A stretch of 64,000 nt of DNA from positions 1 to 64,000 of the forward strand of contig CAZAFH010000010.1 of assembly GCA_964484265.1 (NCBI GenBank), written 5' to 3'. The notes under the pieces were generated by a model, which was not told the origin of the DNA, made no database searches, and was given only the letters and a program-made list of their open reading frames with translations. The DNA is from SIAQ01 sp964484265. Its GTDB lineage: Bacteria > Planctomycetota > Planctomycetia > Gemmatales > Gemmataceae. The translations under genes and the position numbers were made by a program. This document shows positions 51,935 to 60,556 of this stretch, in pieces. Position 1 is the stretch's first letter. Each line of letters begins with the position of its first letter.

Positions 51935-52960
51935 TCAACCAGCCGCGCGCAGGCAGCTCTCGGCTTCCTCGCGCGAAACCAGGCCGATCAGGTCCGTGAT
52001 GTCGATCATGCCGGCGGGATGGCCAGCAGCATCCACGACCGGAAGCTCGCTGATTTTGCGCCGCCGCAATAGCTCCACGGCATCGGTCAACCGCGTGCCG
52101 ATTGGCACGGTGATCGGGCGAGGCGTCATCACCTCGCGGATCGGGCGGTCGAACGACGCATCGCGATGCTTCTCGAATAGCCGGGCGAGATCGCTATCGG
52201 TAAAGATGCCGCTCAGCACGCCGGATTCGTCCGTCAGCATCACCGCACCGGTGCGTCGGCCTAGCCGGCGTTCCTGCGAGAAGACCTCGCGGATCGACTG
52301 CCGATCGTCGGAGATGCGCAGTTCGTTGCCCTGCCTCATGATCGATTCGACCTTCAACAGCTTCCGCCCCAGGCTGCCCGCGGGATGGAAGCGTGCGAAG
52401 TCCTCGTGCGTGAATTCACGCATCCGCATGAGCGAGAAGGCAAGCGCGTCGCCGACCGCGATCATGGCCGTCGTGCTCGTGCTCGGCGCCAGGCCCAGCG
52501 GGCAGACCTCTTCAAGCTGGCCGAGAATGAGCGCGATGTCCGACGCCTTGGCGAGCGTGCTTTCCTCGTGCCCGGTGATCGCGACGAGCGCCAGCGCCAT
52601 CTGCCGAAACGACGGCAGCAGCTTCAGCACTTCTTCGGTTTCGCCGCTGTAGGAAAGCGCGATGACGATATCGTGATGGTGGACCATGCCGAGATCGCCA
52701 TGCACCGCCCGTGTCGCGTCGAGCACATAGGCCCGCGTGCCGGTCGAGTTGAGTGTGCCTGCGATCTTCTGGCCGACGTCCGCCGATTTACCCGTGCCGG
52801 TAATACACACTCGGCCCGGGCAGCGGTTGATGAGTTCGACAGTCTGAAGAAACGATCCGTCCAGCATCTCGGCAACGCGCATCAAGGCCGTCGCCTCGCC
52901 CTGGATGATCTGCCGGGCGTATTCGAGTCGATCGTCTTTTGAAGGATTTACGAGCTTCAT
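51935..52960 (-). CDS. kdsD: Arabinose-5-phosphate isomerase (KpsF/GutQ family)
   Basis: 341 aa from ATG 52960, with AAGGA upstream. The SIS domain (about 35-180) shows VCITGTGKSADVGQKIAGTLNSTG, VHGDLGMVHHHDIVIALSYSGETEE and CPLGLAPSTSTTAMIAVGDALA, the substrate-binding set of KdsD. FARFHPAGSLGRKLL links to two CBS domains (about 205-330). The enzyme converts ribulose-5-P to arabinose-5-P, the first step of KDO synthesis. It heads the leftward unit kdsD, kdsC and the Lpt-like gene. Confidence 0.95.
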   Translation of the reverse strand: MKLVNPSKDDRLEYARQIIQGEATALMRVAEMLDGSFLQTVELINRCPGRVCITGTGKSADVGQKIAGTLNSTGTRAYVLDATRAVHGDLGMVHHHDIVIALSYSGETEEVLKLLPSFRQMALALVAITGHEESTLAKASDIALILGQLEEVCPLGLAPSTSTTAMIAVGDALAFSLMRMREFTHEDFARFHPAGSLGRKLLKVESIMRQGNELRISDDRQSIREVFSQERRLGRRTGAVMLTDESGVLSGIFTDSDLARLFEKHRDASFDRPIREVMTPRPITVPIGTRLTDAVELLRRRKISELPVVDAAGHPAGMIDITDLIGLVSREEAESCLRAAG

Positions 52961-53371
52961 GACTGCATCCTTGCCCTGGCTCGCCTCGCGATCGGATCGG
53001 AGACGCTGAAGGTCGTTGTCGCCGCGCTGCCGTGCGCCGTCTGTCGTTTATAACGACCTGGCCAGGAAATGCAACGGCAGGGGAAGATCGCCCTTCTCCA
53101 TCAATCGGCAAAAGACGGCAAATTGGTTACAAAAACAGAAATCAGGGGGTTTTTCGGAAAACTGGGCAAGCTGCGAAGGCTTTTCCGTTGGCCACCTGGC
53201 CAGAGGCCGTTTGTAACGATGGCAAGGACTTACAAAAGAAACAATTCGCCGCCATCCTTTTTGTGCTTTCGCGCTTTCGTGATCCGACTTTGTAATTTTT
53301 TCGCGCAATCCGCCTGTTCGACTCGTCTTTCTATTTGGGCAGTCAATGTATTTCCTTATGGGGGATAGACC
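52961..53371. other. Intergenic region of 411 bp between divergent genes
   Basis: This is the upstream region of the KDO operon (leftward) and of a secreted-protein gene (rightward). No open frame has coding character. The stretch near 53255-53285 (TTTTTGTGCTTTCGCGCTTTCGTGA) resembles the dispersed TTTTGTGTTTTCGTG-type repeats of other genomes. No sure promoter was found; GGGGGATAGACC directly before 53372 is the ribosome site. Confidence 0.6.
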
Positions 53372-54154
53372 ATGAATCGCTGGTTCTTTGCTATTTGCGC
53401 CGCCTTTTTGGCAGGCACGGCATCCGCGCAACAGCCGATCGTTGCCGTCAAGGCGATGCCTGAGAAGGGCGCACTGCAAGGCGCCGTCTGGAATAAACCG
53501 CTCGTCCTGAATTCGAGCGACGCAGCCGCGAAGGTGTTTGGCAAAGCCGAGCTTGAAAGGCTTGCCAAGGAAGTCGATTTCAAGAAACAGTTCGTGCTCG
53601 TCATCGCCTGGCAAGGGTCCAGCGGCGACAAGCTGGATTTTGCCGTCGCGGAATCGTTTCCCGAGCAGATCCTCTTTACGCTAAGACCTGGTCTGACCGA
53701 CGATCGCTCGCAGCATTTGCATGTCTATGCACTGCGGTCCAATGTTCGCTGGAGCATTCGCAGCGAGGCCAGGAAGAGCACCCAGGCCAAGCCCCTTGTG
53801 CGGCCGCTTCCGGTCACGTTGACCGCGAGGGAGACGCTCCTGCGCAGCTCCCGGACGCCCAACCCGATCACCTACTCCAGCGTGGACCAGGTCGAATCGA
53901 TCCACGGCAAGAAAACGGCGAAGCGGCTAATTGAAGGCGTCGATTTCTCCAAGGAAATGCTGGTGATGGTCTATTGGAGCGAACTTACCGACCGCTCGCG
54001 CCTGGAGTACAAATTTATCGGAAATGGGCCGGACCGCGTCCTCTTGTTCTTCGTCGGGCAGGCGGCCGAGAATGAGCCGTTCGCAAAGGATGGCCCGCGT
54101 ACCAATTTCTTTGCCGTCCCGCGCAGCACCAAGGTCAAATACTTCGGGCAGTGA
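53372..54154 (+). CDS. Secreted protein with an internal duplication, unknown function
   Basis: 260 aa from ATG 53372, with a GGGGGAT site upstream. MNRWFFAICAAFLAGTASAQ is a signal peptide. Two related halves are visible. The first (about 45-135) has SSDAAAKVFGKAELERLAKE, VDFKKQFVLVIAWQGSSGDKL and LHVYALRSNVRWSI. The second (about 165-260) has SSVDQVESIHGKKTAKRLIE, GVDFSKEMLVMVYWSELTDRS and NFFAVPRSTKVKYF. Each has the pattern V-D-F-x-K ... V-(I/Y)-W. No Cys in the mature part, no enzymatic motif. A periplasmic binding or structural role is a guess. Confidence 0.7.
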   Translation: MNRWFFAICAAFLAGTASAQQPIVAVKAMPEKGALQGAVWNKPLVLNSSDAAAKVFGKAELERLAKEVDFKKQFVLVIAWQGSSGDKLDFAVAESFPEQILFTLRPGLTDDRSQHLHVYALRSNVRWSIRSEARKSTQAKPLVRPLPVTLTARETLLRSSRTPNPITYSSVDQVESIHGKKTAKRLIEGVDFSKEMLVMVYWSELTDRSRLEYKFIGNGPDRVLLFFVGQAAENEPFAKDGPRTNFFAVPRSTKVKYFGQ

Positions 54155-54207
54155 TACCGATTTTTCGTATATCCGCTCGCCTTCGGCCTTTGGCGGCAAA
54201 ACGACGT

Positions 54208-57138
54208 CTACTTTTTTGGCGCGGCAATCACCGCTCGCACATGTGCGATTAAATCGGCGGCATCGCGCGGCGTTAAATCCTTCTCAAGACCCTCGGGCAT
54301 CATTGATTTGCCCGTGCTCGAAAGGTCTTCCAGTTCGATGCGCAAGAGTTGATGCACCTTACCATCGTTCGCGGTCAGCGTGATGGTGGTGCTGGTCTCG
54401 GCCGAGAGGATGCCGGTGTAGGTCAGGCCCTTCTTGGTGCTGGCGACGTAATTGATGTAGCGCGTCTCGACCGCCCGATTCGGGTCCAGCATCGCCGTCA
54501 GCAGACCTTGAGGGGACTTGTCGCCGACCGACATCAGATCCGGCCCCACATTCTGCCCGACGCCGCCCAGCTTATGACACGCCGCACACGTCTTGGCAAA
54601 GAGCTTCGCCCCGCGCGCCGCATCGCCCTTATCGGGCATCTGCAGCCAGTAGAGATCGACGACGCGGCCGCGGTTCGGGTCGGATGCGGTGGCGAAGATG
54701 GCCTGCGCTCGCGCGCGAATATTTGGGTTCGGATGCTGCAAAAACCGTTGACGACGAAACGCGTCGATCTCGCTGGCGGGGACTTGATTTGTCTTGACCT
54801 TTTCGAGCAACAAAGTTGTCCAGACAGGCCAGGTGAACAACGTGTCGAGCACCTGATTGCGCAGAGGCGGGCTGTATCCTTTCCACGGCGCGAGCAATAA
54901 GTTCGGAACTCGTGGATCGGTCGAACGGCCGAATTGCTTGATGACGGCAAATTGCACTTCGTTGGGCGTCTGCGGAATGAGGTAGCGGGCCAGAAGTTTT
55001 TGATCTTCGCGATCATCTCCTAAACCGCAGGCGAGCAGACGGATCGCCCCCAGCTTCTCTTTGATTGAGGCCTTCGGACTAGCCGCCACTTTCCTCGCTT
55101 CCGCGTGAATTGGCTTGGATTTTTTTTCCAATATGTTCAATGTTGCAATCGGCAGCGAAGCTCGCGCCTGTGGAGATGAGATATCGAAAGAATCCAATAT
55201 CTTGCCTAACTCCAAGATGCTTGTCAATGTGGGCGGCCTCTTCTCATTACCGAGTTTCGCAAGGAGTAGCAAATTCAGATCCTCAGCCGTTCCAAGGTTT
55301 TTCACAAGATTCCCAAGTGCTGGGAGTATCGGTGACGGTATTTGTCGTTGTCGAAGGAGCGTTTTAAGGAAATCGTTGCACGAATCTTTGTTAATGGAAC
55401 TGAGGCACGCCGCGAGAACGTACGGTTCATCCACCGCGTCGCACAACAGGTCAACAAAGATCGGCATAAACGTTGTACGCATCTTCGGCGATAACAGCAT
55501 CTCATCGAAAATATAGCCGAGTTGTTGGCGCACCTGCGAATCGCGGTCTCTAGCGAGATTGCTGATAATGTTCGCGTTGCCCTGTAACCGTAGACCGTAA
55601 TAAATCATTACATCTATCGCATGCTTCCGTACCGCAGGATGCGGATCGGTCAATGCCGAGCCGAATGATATCGCCATTCTGTTGCCGGCTTCATCGTCGA
55701 TGTACATTGCGTGTAGCCGAGCCTGGGGAAGTTTCGTCGTGCTCGCCAGTTTTGCCAATCTCTCGTGCAATACCTGTGTGTCTCCCGGTGAGTGGATCAG
55801 CATCTGCTGCACCGTGTCGCGTACCCACCCGCTCGGACTCTCCAACTGCGCCACCAGTTCTTCCAGCTTCAGCTTGTCCAACCGCACGATCTCCCGCGGC
55901 TTCTTGTCCACCGGAACCACGCGATAGATGCGGCCGCGCTCGTGGCCGGCGCGGAGGTCGAGCTTTTTCTGCCAGTCTTTCGGTATCCATTCGGGGTGCT
56001 CGATGACGTAGCGGTACATGTCGGCGATCCATAACGCGCCGTCGGGGCCGACCTGGATCATGGCCGGGCGGAACCAGTTGTCGCTGGAGGCCAGGAACTC
56101 CGATGTCTGCTCGTCGTCGGCCCGTTGACTCGTGAACGTCACGCCCTTGGGTTTCATGATCTCGCGGTGGATGAGATTGTGTACCGGCTCGCTGACGAAC
56201 ATGTTGCCTTCGAACTGTTTGCCGAACAACGTATCACGATAGATGATGGTGCTGCACGCACTCGTGAAGTGATTGAGTGCGCCGGGCGTATTGAAGCGAG
56301 GCATCGGCTTGGAGATCGGAAAGACCTGCTGAGCGCCAGGCTTGACGGGAACCTGCACGCGAACGTCGGGATAGAGCACGTACGGGTTGCGTTTGAGGTA
56401 GCGATCCTCGAGGACGTAGTGAAACATCGGGTTGGAGTTGTTGTTGCCAAACCAGTTGCCCCAATCATCACGGCAACGCCCAAACTGCGACTGCCCGCTG
56501 ACGGCCTCGAATTCGCCGGTGTCGGGTTTGAGCCGGAAATCACGGCCGCGAATATCGACTTTCTCGCCGGTCTTGAGCGATACGATGACGCCGCCGGAAT
56601 CGCCGTTGGCGCCGTAGATCCAGTTATCGATGCCCCAGACGAGACCATTGACGCGATGCTGCTGGTTGCCCTCTTTGAACCCCGTGAAGAGCACTTTCTT
56701 TTTTGTAGCTTTGCCATCCTTGCCGACCTCGGCAAAGAAGATGTCGGGAGCACAGGTGACGAGCACGCCGTTCTTGTAGGGGAAAACGCCGGTGGGAAAG
56801 CCGAGCCCGCCCATGAAGACGGTCATTTTGTCGTAGGGGCCATCCGGCTTGGTTTTTTCGAGGTATTTGATCTTCCCGCCGGGCTTGCCTTTGCCATCGA
56901 CGCCGAGGGGATAGTCGCCCATCTCGACGACCCAGAATTTACCGTCAGGCCCCCAGGCGAAGGCGATGGGGCTTTGCACAAGCGGTTCGCTGACCATGAG
57001 CTCGACCTTGAACCCGGGCCGAGTCTTGATGCAAGCGAGCGAGTCGGCCGGCGACTTCGGGCCAGGCTCCATCTTGAACGGTTGTGCGTGGACGGGAATC
57101 GCCGAGAGAATCGTCAGCGTGAGAGAGATGAGCCGCAT
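54208..57138 (-). CDS. PVC-type membrane-bound dehydrogenase with HEAT repeats and CxxCH
   Basis: 976 aa from ATG 57138, with GGAGGA upstream; a GTG four codons earlier is ignored. MRLISLTLTILSAIPVHAQ is a signal peptide. The N-terminal propeller domain (about 20-410, Piru_Ver_Nterm type) includes FAWGPDGKFWVVEMGDYPLG, GGLGFPTGVFPYKNGVLVTC, HRVNGLVWGIDNWIYGANGDSGG and DGALWIADMYRYVIEHPEWIP. HEAT-like repeats fill about 430-860. The C-terminus is the Pirellula/Verrucomicrobium heme domain, with C-A-A-C-H in LFAKTCAACHKLGGVGQNVGPDL. Probably an exported quinoprotein or heme-linked sugar dehydrogenase. The middle (55100-55660) is visibly richer in A and T than the rest. Confidence 0.9.
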   Translation of the reverse strand: MRLISLTLTILSAIPVHAQPFKMEPGPKSPADSLACIKTRPGFKVELMVSEPLVQSPIAFAWGPDGKFWVVEMGDYPLGVDGKGKPGGKIKYLEKTKPDGPYDKMTVFMGGLGFPTGVFPYKNGVLVTCAPDIFFAEVGKDGKATKKKVLFTGFKEGNQQHRVNGLVWGIDNWIYGANGDSGGVIVSLKTGEKVDIRGRDFRLKPDTGEFEAVSGQSQFGRCRDDWGNWFGNNNSNPMFHYVLEDRYLKRNPYVLYPDVRVQVPVKPGAQQVFPISKPMPRFNTPGALNHFTSACSTIIYRDTLFGKQFEGNMFVSEPVHNLIHREIMKPKGVTFTSQRADDEQTSEFLASSDNWFRPAMIQVGPDGALWIADMYRYVIEHPEWIPKDWQKKLDLRAGHERGRIYRVVPVDKKPREIVRLDKLKLEELVAQLESPSGWVRDTVQQMLIHSPGDTQVLHERLAKLASTTKLPQARLHAMYIDDEAGNRMAISFGSALTDPHPAVRKHAIDVMIYYGLRLQGNANIISNLARDRDSQVRQQLGYIFDEMLLSPKMRTTFMPIFVDLLCDAVDEPYVLAACLSSINKDSCNDFLKTLLRQRQIPSPILPALGNLVKNLGTAEDLNLLLLAKLGNEKRPPTLTSILELGKILDSFDISSPQARASLPIATLNILEKKSKPIHAEARKVAASPKASIKEKLGAIRLLACGLGDDREDQKLLARYLIPQTPNEVQFAVIKQFGRSTDPRVPNLLLAPWKGYSPPLRNQVLDTLFTWPVWTTLLLEKVKTNQVPASEIDAFRRQRFLQHPNPNIRARAQAIFATASDPNRGRVVDLYWLQMPDKGDAARGAKLFAKTCAACHKLGGVGQNVGPDLMSVGDKSPQGLLTAMLDPNRAVETRYINYVASTKKGLTYTGILSAETSTTITLTANDGKVHQLLRIELEDLSSTGKSMMPEGLEKDLTPRDAADLIAHVRAVIAAPKK

Positions 57139-57382
57139 GGAATCCTCCACGGATTGAAAGCGATGGATTCAGAGCCACTACCATTCAGCTTACGAAGCGC
57201 CGCGGCGGCGAAGCAGAATAATGCAATCCAAATCGTCCGACATTCGTCGATTAATTGTGATGCGTTTAAATGTGTAATTTGTTTGGCGAGCCAGGAGCGT
57301 GAGCGAGTGGAGGAACGAAAAGGAACGGTGAATTTTCTCCGGTCGCTCACGCTCCCGGCTCGCCTTCATAAAGAGGGTTGAA

Positions 57383-57937
57383 ATGAAGAAGGTAGTTCTG
57401 TTGGCGCTGACATTGGTCGCGTTGATTGGCGTCACGCCATCCCCGAGCTTTGGCAAACGGGCGGTAGTCCTGCCGCCGTCGCGGTATGGATTCGAGCTGC
57501 AGTTTGACGCGAAATCGCTGCCGCCGGGCGTTTCGATCGTGCGCGCTCCAGCGGGATATTACCGATTTAGCAATACGAGCAAGACGCCGATCATCATCGA
57601 GGAGCACTACATCAGCGATAGACTCGTGCATGGCACCAAGGTCGAAGACAACCTCGTGCATGGTTATTTCCCCTCGGGGATTCCACAGGAAGGAAAGACG
57701 CACCTGAAAGGCTGGCAGAACCTGAGCAAGGAGCTTACCTCGGCCATCTGGAATCCGCCCGTCCGAACCGAAACCATCGAGAAAGGAAGGCAACCTGGCA
57801 TATCCGCGAACGTGATTCCCTCGCCGGAGCCGTTCCGCTATCCGATCAAGGTTGGGGGCAAACTGCACGATATCACGGGACGCATCGTGTTCCATATCAA
57901 TCCCGCGTATGACCAATACCACACGAAGAAAAAGTAA
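57383..57937 (+). CDS. Secreted protein of unknown function
   Basis: 184 aa from ATG 57383, with AGAGGG upstream. MKKVVLLALTLVALIGVTPSPSFGK is a signal peptide. The mature protein (about 160 residues) has no Cys and one clear beta-rich stretch (GYYRFSNTSKTPIIIEEHYISDRL), which looks like an immunoglobulin-like fold. HGTKVEDNLVHGYFPSG and the tail FHINPAYDQYHTKKK are distinctive. I recognise no family. It is convergent with the TauE/SafE gene, the stops being 9 bp apart. Confidence 0.65.
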   Translation: MKKVVLLALTLVALIGVTPSPSFGKRAVVLPPSRYGFELQFDAKSLPPGVSIVRAPAGYYRFSNTSKTPIIIEEHYISDRLVHGTKVEDNLVHGYFPSGIPQEGKTHLKGWQNLSKELTSAIWNPPVRTETIEKGRQPGISANVIPSPEPFRYPIKVGGKLHDITGRIVFHINPAYDQYHTKKK

Positions 57938-57946
57938 ACGGGGCAA

Positions 57947-58648
57947 CTAACCCGTCGTGCTAGCTGGATGACAGTTGGGCGGCGGTTCGTCTTCACTGGT
58001 GAAGGCGGCAACGCCTCGCGAAATGGAGAGCACGCCCGTGAGAAGCATGCACCACGCCGCAGCGTGGAAGACGCGCTGCCTCCAGCGAACCGGCACTGCA
58101 GTGCCTGCAAGACCGACGATCAGCAGCGCCGGGACCGTGCCGAGACCAAAGAGCGCCATGACCGCCGCCCCGCTGAACAGGTTACCCGAACCAGCCGCGA
58201 GGGCGAGATACGCATAAACCAGGCCGCAGGGCAGCAGCGCATTCACGCAGCCTGCGACAAAGATGGCGGACCACCCCGGCGCACGCAAGAGCGCCGCGAA
58301 CGTGGACGCGCCGGGACACGCCTGCACGCCAGCGAATGGCCGGCGCAGCAATCCCGCCGAGAACGATCCCTCGGCAATTAGCAGCACGCCAGCCAGGATC
58401 GATAGCGACGCCTGGATGTTGATGACCGTCCCCAAGCCAGCGTTCAGCCGCCACGCACCGTAGCCCACAAATGCTCCCGCCAGCGCGTAGACGGCGATCC
58501 GCCCCGACGAGTATACAAGTTGTCGGCAAAGATTCGCGCGAGCACTCGACGCCGAGGCGCCGAGCGTGAGCACGAACCCGCCGCACATGCCCAGGCAGTG
58601 GCCCGCGCCAAGCATACCGCCGAGCAGGATCAGAACGGGTTCGAGCAT
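57947..58648 (-). CDS. Sulfite exporter TauE/SafE-like (DsbD_2) membrane protein
   Basis: 233 aa from ATG 58648 (MLEPVLILLGGMLGAGHCLGMCGG); a TTG two codons earlier is not used. GHCLGMCGGFVLTLG near the N-terminus and CVNALLPCGLVYAYLALA in the middle are the paired Cys motifs of the UreH/CcoS-associated family. Six helices are visible, ending in a short cytosolic tail. Such proteins are often encoded with cbb3 oxidase assembly genes and may move copper; no such genes are near. It follows prfB by 13 bp, so the two may be cotranscribed. Confidence 0.82.
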   Translation of the reverse strand: MLEPVLILLGGMLGAGHCLGMCGGFVLTLGASASSARANLCRQLVYSSGRIAVYALAGAFVGYGAWRLNAGLGTVINIQASLSILAGVLLIAEGSFSAGLLRRPFAGVQACPGASTFAALLRAPGWSAIFVAGCVNALLPCGLVYAYLALAAGSGNLFSGAAVMALFGLGTVPALLIVGLAGTAVPVRWRQRVFHAAAWCMLLTGVLSISRGVAAFTSEDEPPPNCHPASTTG

Positions 58649-58661
58649 CTGCAATTCGAAA

Positions 58662-59769
58662 TTATTTCTTGTTTTCCTTCGCGGCCTTTGCGCGCAGAAA
58701 GGCCTGGATGAATTCGTCGATTTCGCCGTCGAGCACCGCCTGGATTTGGCCCGATTGCGTGTCCGTCCGCACGTCCTTGACCAGCGTGTAGGGCTGCATG
58801 ACGTAGTTGCGAATCTGGCTGCCCCAGCTCACTTCGCCTTTTTCGTCGTACTGCTTTTCCGTCTCGGCTTTGCGTTTCTGCTCCTCGACACGGAACATTT
58901 TTGCCTTGAGCAACGCCAGCGCGTTGGCATCGTTTTTGTGCTGGCTGCGTTCAGTTCGGCTCTCGGCAGCGATACCCGTCGGTATGTGCGTGTAACGAAC
59001 GCCCGATTCGGTCTTGTTCTGATGCTGCCCGCCAGGCCCACCGCTGCGGAAGGTGTCTCGCCGCAGATCGTCTGGCTTGATCTCGATGTTGATCGTACCC
59101 TCGATATCGGGCGCGACATCGACAGCAGCAAACGACGTGTGCCGACGGGCGTTCGAGTCGAACGGGCTGATGCGCACCAGGCGGTGCACGCCGATCTCGC
59201 TTTGCAGGTAGCCGTAAGCGTAATCGCCGCGGATGGCGATGGTAGCACTGCGGATGCCAGCCTCGTCGTTTTTCAGCTCGTCGATCATTTCGAGTTTGTA
59301 GTCGTGCCGTTCAGCCCAGCGGGTGTACATGCGCAGCAACATCTGGGCCCAGTCGCACGCCTCGGTGCCGCCCGTGCCGGCGCTGATCTTGAGGAAGGCG
59401 TCCGAGGCGTCCTGCGGTCCGGTGAACATGGCGCGAAGATCGAAGTCGCCGAGCTTCTTCTCAACCGATTGCAATTCGGTCTCGAGCTCGCCTTCCAGCG
59501 ATCCATCCTCGGCACAAAGCTCGGCGAGCGCGTTGAGATTTTCCACGTCGCTGGCGAGAGCGTCGAAGGGACCGATCATGCCGTTGAGCGGTTTGAGCAG
59601 CTGGATCGTTTGCTGGGCCTTTTCCTGGTTGTCCCAGAAGTTGTTTTGGCCCATGAGTTCGGTGAGACGATCGCGCTCCTTGCGTTTGTTGACCAGGTCA
59701 AAGAGAGTCCCGGAGCTGAGTGAGACGGGCGGCCACGTCGTCAGTACGTCGGCGGAGGTCGATGTTCAT
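58662..59769 (-). CDS. prfB: Peptide chain release factor 2, with +1 programmed frameshift
   Basis: The first 23 codons run from ATG 59769 (MNIDLRRRTDDVAARLTQLR then DSL) to a UGA at 59698-59700. The slippery CUU-UGA-C lets ribosomes shift +1 and read on as DLVNKRKERDRLTELMGQNN and so to 58662. The joined protein is 368 aa, the normal RF2 length. GGTEACDWAQMLLRMY and the catalytic GGQ loop (FRSGGPGGQHQNKTESGVRY) are intact, followed by the RSQHKND element. RF2 recognises UAA and UGA. An annotation that starts at ATG 59654 would miss the first 38 residues. The ribosome site GGAA is weak. Downstream it adjoins the TauE/SafE gene. Confidence 0.95.
59698..59703 (-). promoter_or_regulatory. prfB +1 frameshift (autoregulatory recoding) site
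   Basis: On the minus strand CTT TGA C follows the codons for RDS, and the +1 frame from GAC (59697-59699) is open through to the RF2 stop. In bacteria RF2 scarcity slows termination at this UGA and raises frameshifting. The stimulatory Shine-Dalgarno-like stretch upstream, CTCCGGGACTCT, is weaker than the AGGGGG of E. coli. Confidence 0.93.
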
Positions 59770-59809
59770 GGAAAAATTCCTTTCGGGTTCCGAGTTGCCA
59801 GTCGATGAA

Positions 59810-60058
59810 TTACGCCTTGTCCGGGATGATCCTATAGCCGTTAATCGCGTTGATCGCTTCGGAGAGTTCTCGCATCTTCACTCGTTCTGATTCCGACAGT
59901 GCCGCCCAAGGCGCGTCCATTTCATCGCGGATTGCATCGGCTTCTGGAGAATCAAACTTGCCTTCGCGAGTGAGCCGGTACATTTCCAGCAATCCATGAA
60001 CCACTTTGAGGTAGTTATCGTTTCCAACAATTCGTTGAACCATTTCAAGCCTCGTCAA
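59810..60058 (-). CDS. Small protein paired with the Tse2-like gene
   Basis: 82 aa from ATG 60058, starting inside the upstream gene (14-nt overlap). It is helical and acidic: MTRLEMVQRIVGNDNYLKVV, then EMYRLTREGKFDSPEADAIRDEMDAPW, then ALSESERVKMRELSEAINAI. The SPEAD..RDEMD.PW..LSE.E...R.LSE phrase recurs in small planctomycete proteins I remember, but without a known function. The overlap and order (possible toxin first, small acidic partner second) would fit an immunity or antitoxin protein. That is inference. Confidence 0.6.
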   Translation of the reverse strand: MTRLEMVQRIVGNDNYLKVVHGLLEMYRLTREGKFDSPEADAIRDEMDAPWAALSESERVKMRELSEAINAINGYRIIPDKA

Positions 60059-60443
60059 TCTTCCAATTGTTTCGCGTCGCCGCCAGGTCTGCTTCGAATT
60101 GGATCAGCGAGGTCGTTTGTTTGGGACATACGATGCCGTGATTCGCTGAGTCGGGCACGAGTTCAAGTCCCTTGGCAAAGTCTGATTGATGAAACGGACC
60201 TTCTCCCATCTTAAAACAATAGGTGTTATTCCGACCTTGTCCTCCGAGACGCTTTGGGATTCGGAAGATGGAGATGTCGCGCCAAGATGGAGACACAGAC
60301 ATTCCTTTCTGGTTCACAATCACATTTGATTCGTTGTCGAGATCGATGTCTATTCCGGGCCGTACTCCCAATGCAGACGCGGATGGGGCAACAGTCGGAA
60401 AACCGTCGGCATCCTTCTTCATCGCGCGATATACAAGTGGCAT
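60045..60443 (-). CDS. Possible Tse2-like ADP-ribosyltransferase-fold protein
   Basis: 132 aa from ATG 60443 (MPLVYRAMKKDADGFPTVAP); an ATG at 60473 would add ten residues. The order of motifs, LVYRAM near the N-terminus, SALGVRPGIDIDLD, then GMSVSPSWRDISIFRIPKRL, and later FKMGEGPF and SLIQFEADLAATRNNWKIDE, is that of a family found in actinobacteria and planctomycetes. It recalls Tse2, whose LYRA and G.SV motifs lie in the same order. I cannot confirm this without a structure or profile search. No signal peptide. The gene is divergent from the GNAT at 60557. Confidence 0.55.
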   Translation of the reverse strand: MPLVYRAMKKDADGFPTVAPSASALGVRPGIDIDLDNESNVIVNQKGMSVSPSWRDISIFRIPKRLGGQGRNNTYCFKMGEGPFHQSDFAKGLELVPDSANHGIVCPKQTTSLIQFEADLAATRNNWKIDEA

Positions 60444-60556
60444 TGTCCGCTTCGTCCTACCTATGAACCTCATTCATTATCATTGTATCATAACGAAAAC
60501 CCGTGCACAAAGGTTGACCAAAAACCGCGACCTTGTGGCCCTAATATAACGACACC

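Noticed and set aside
58662..59654. RF2 starting at ATG 59654
   Set aside because: The first 23 codons and the CTT TGA C shift site lie upstream; starting at 59654 would lose 38 residues.
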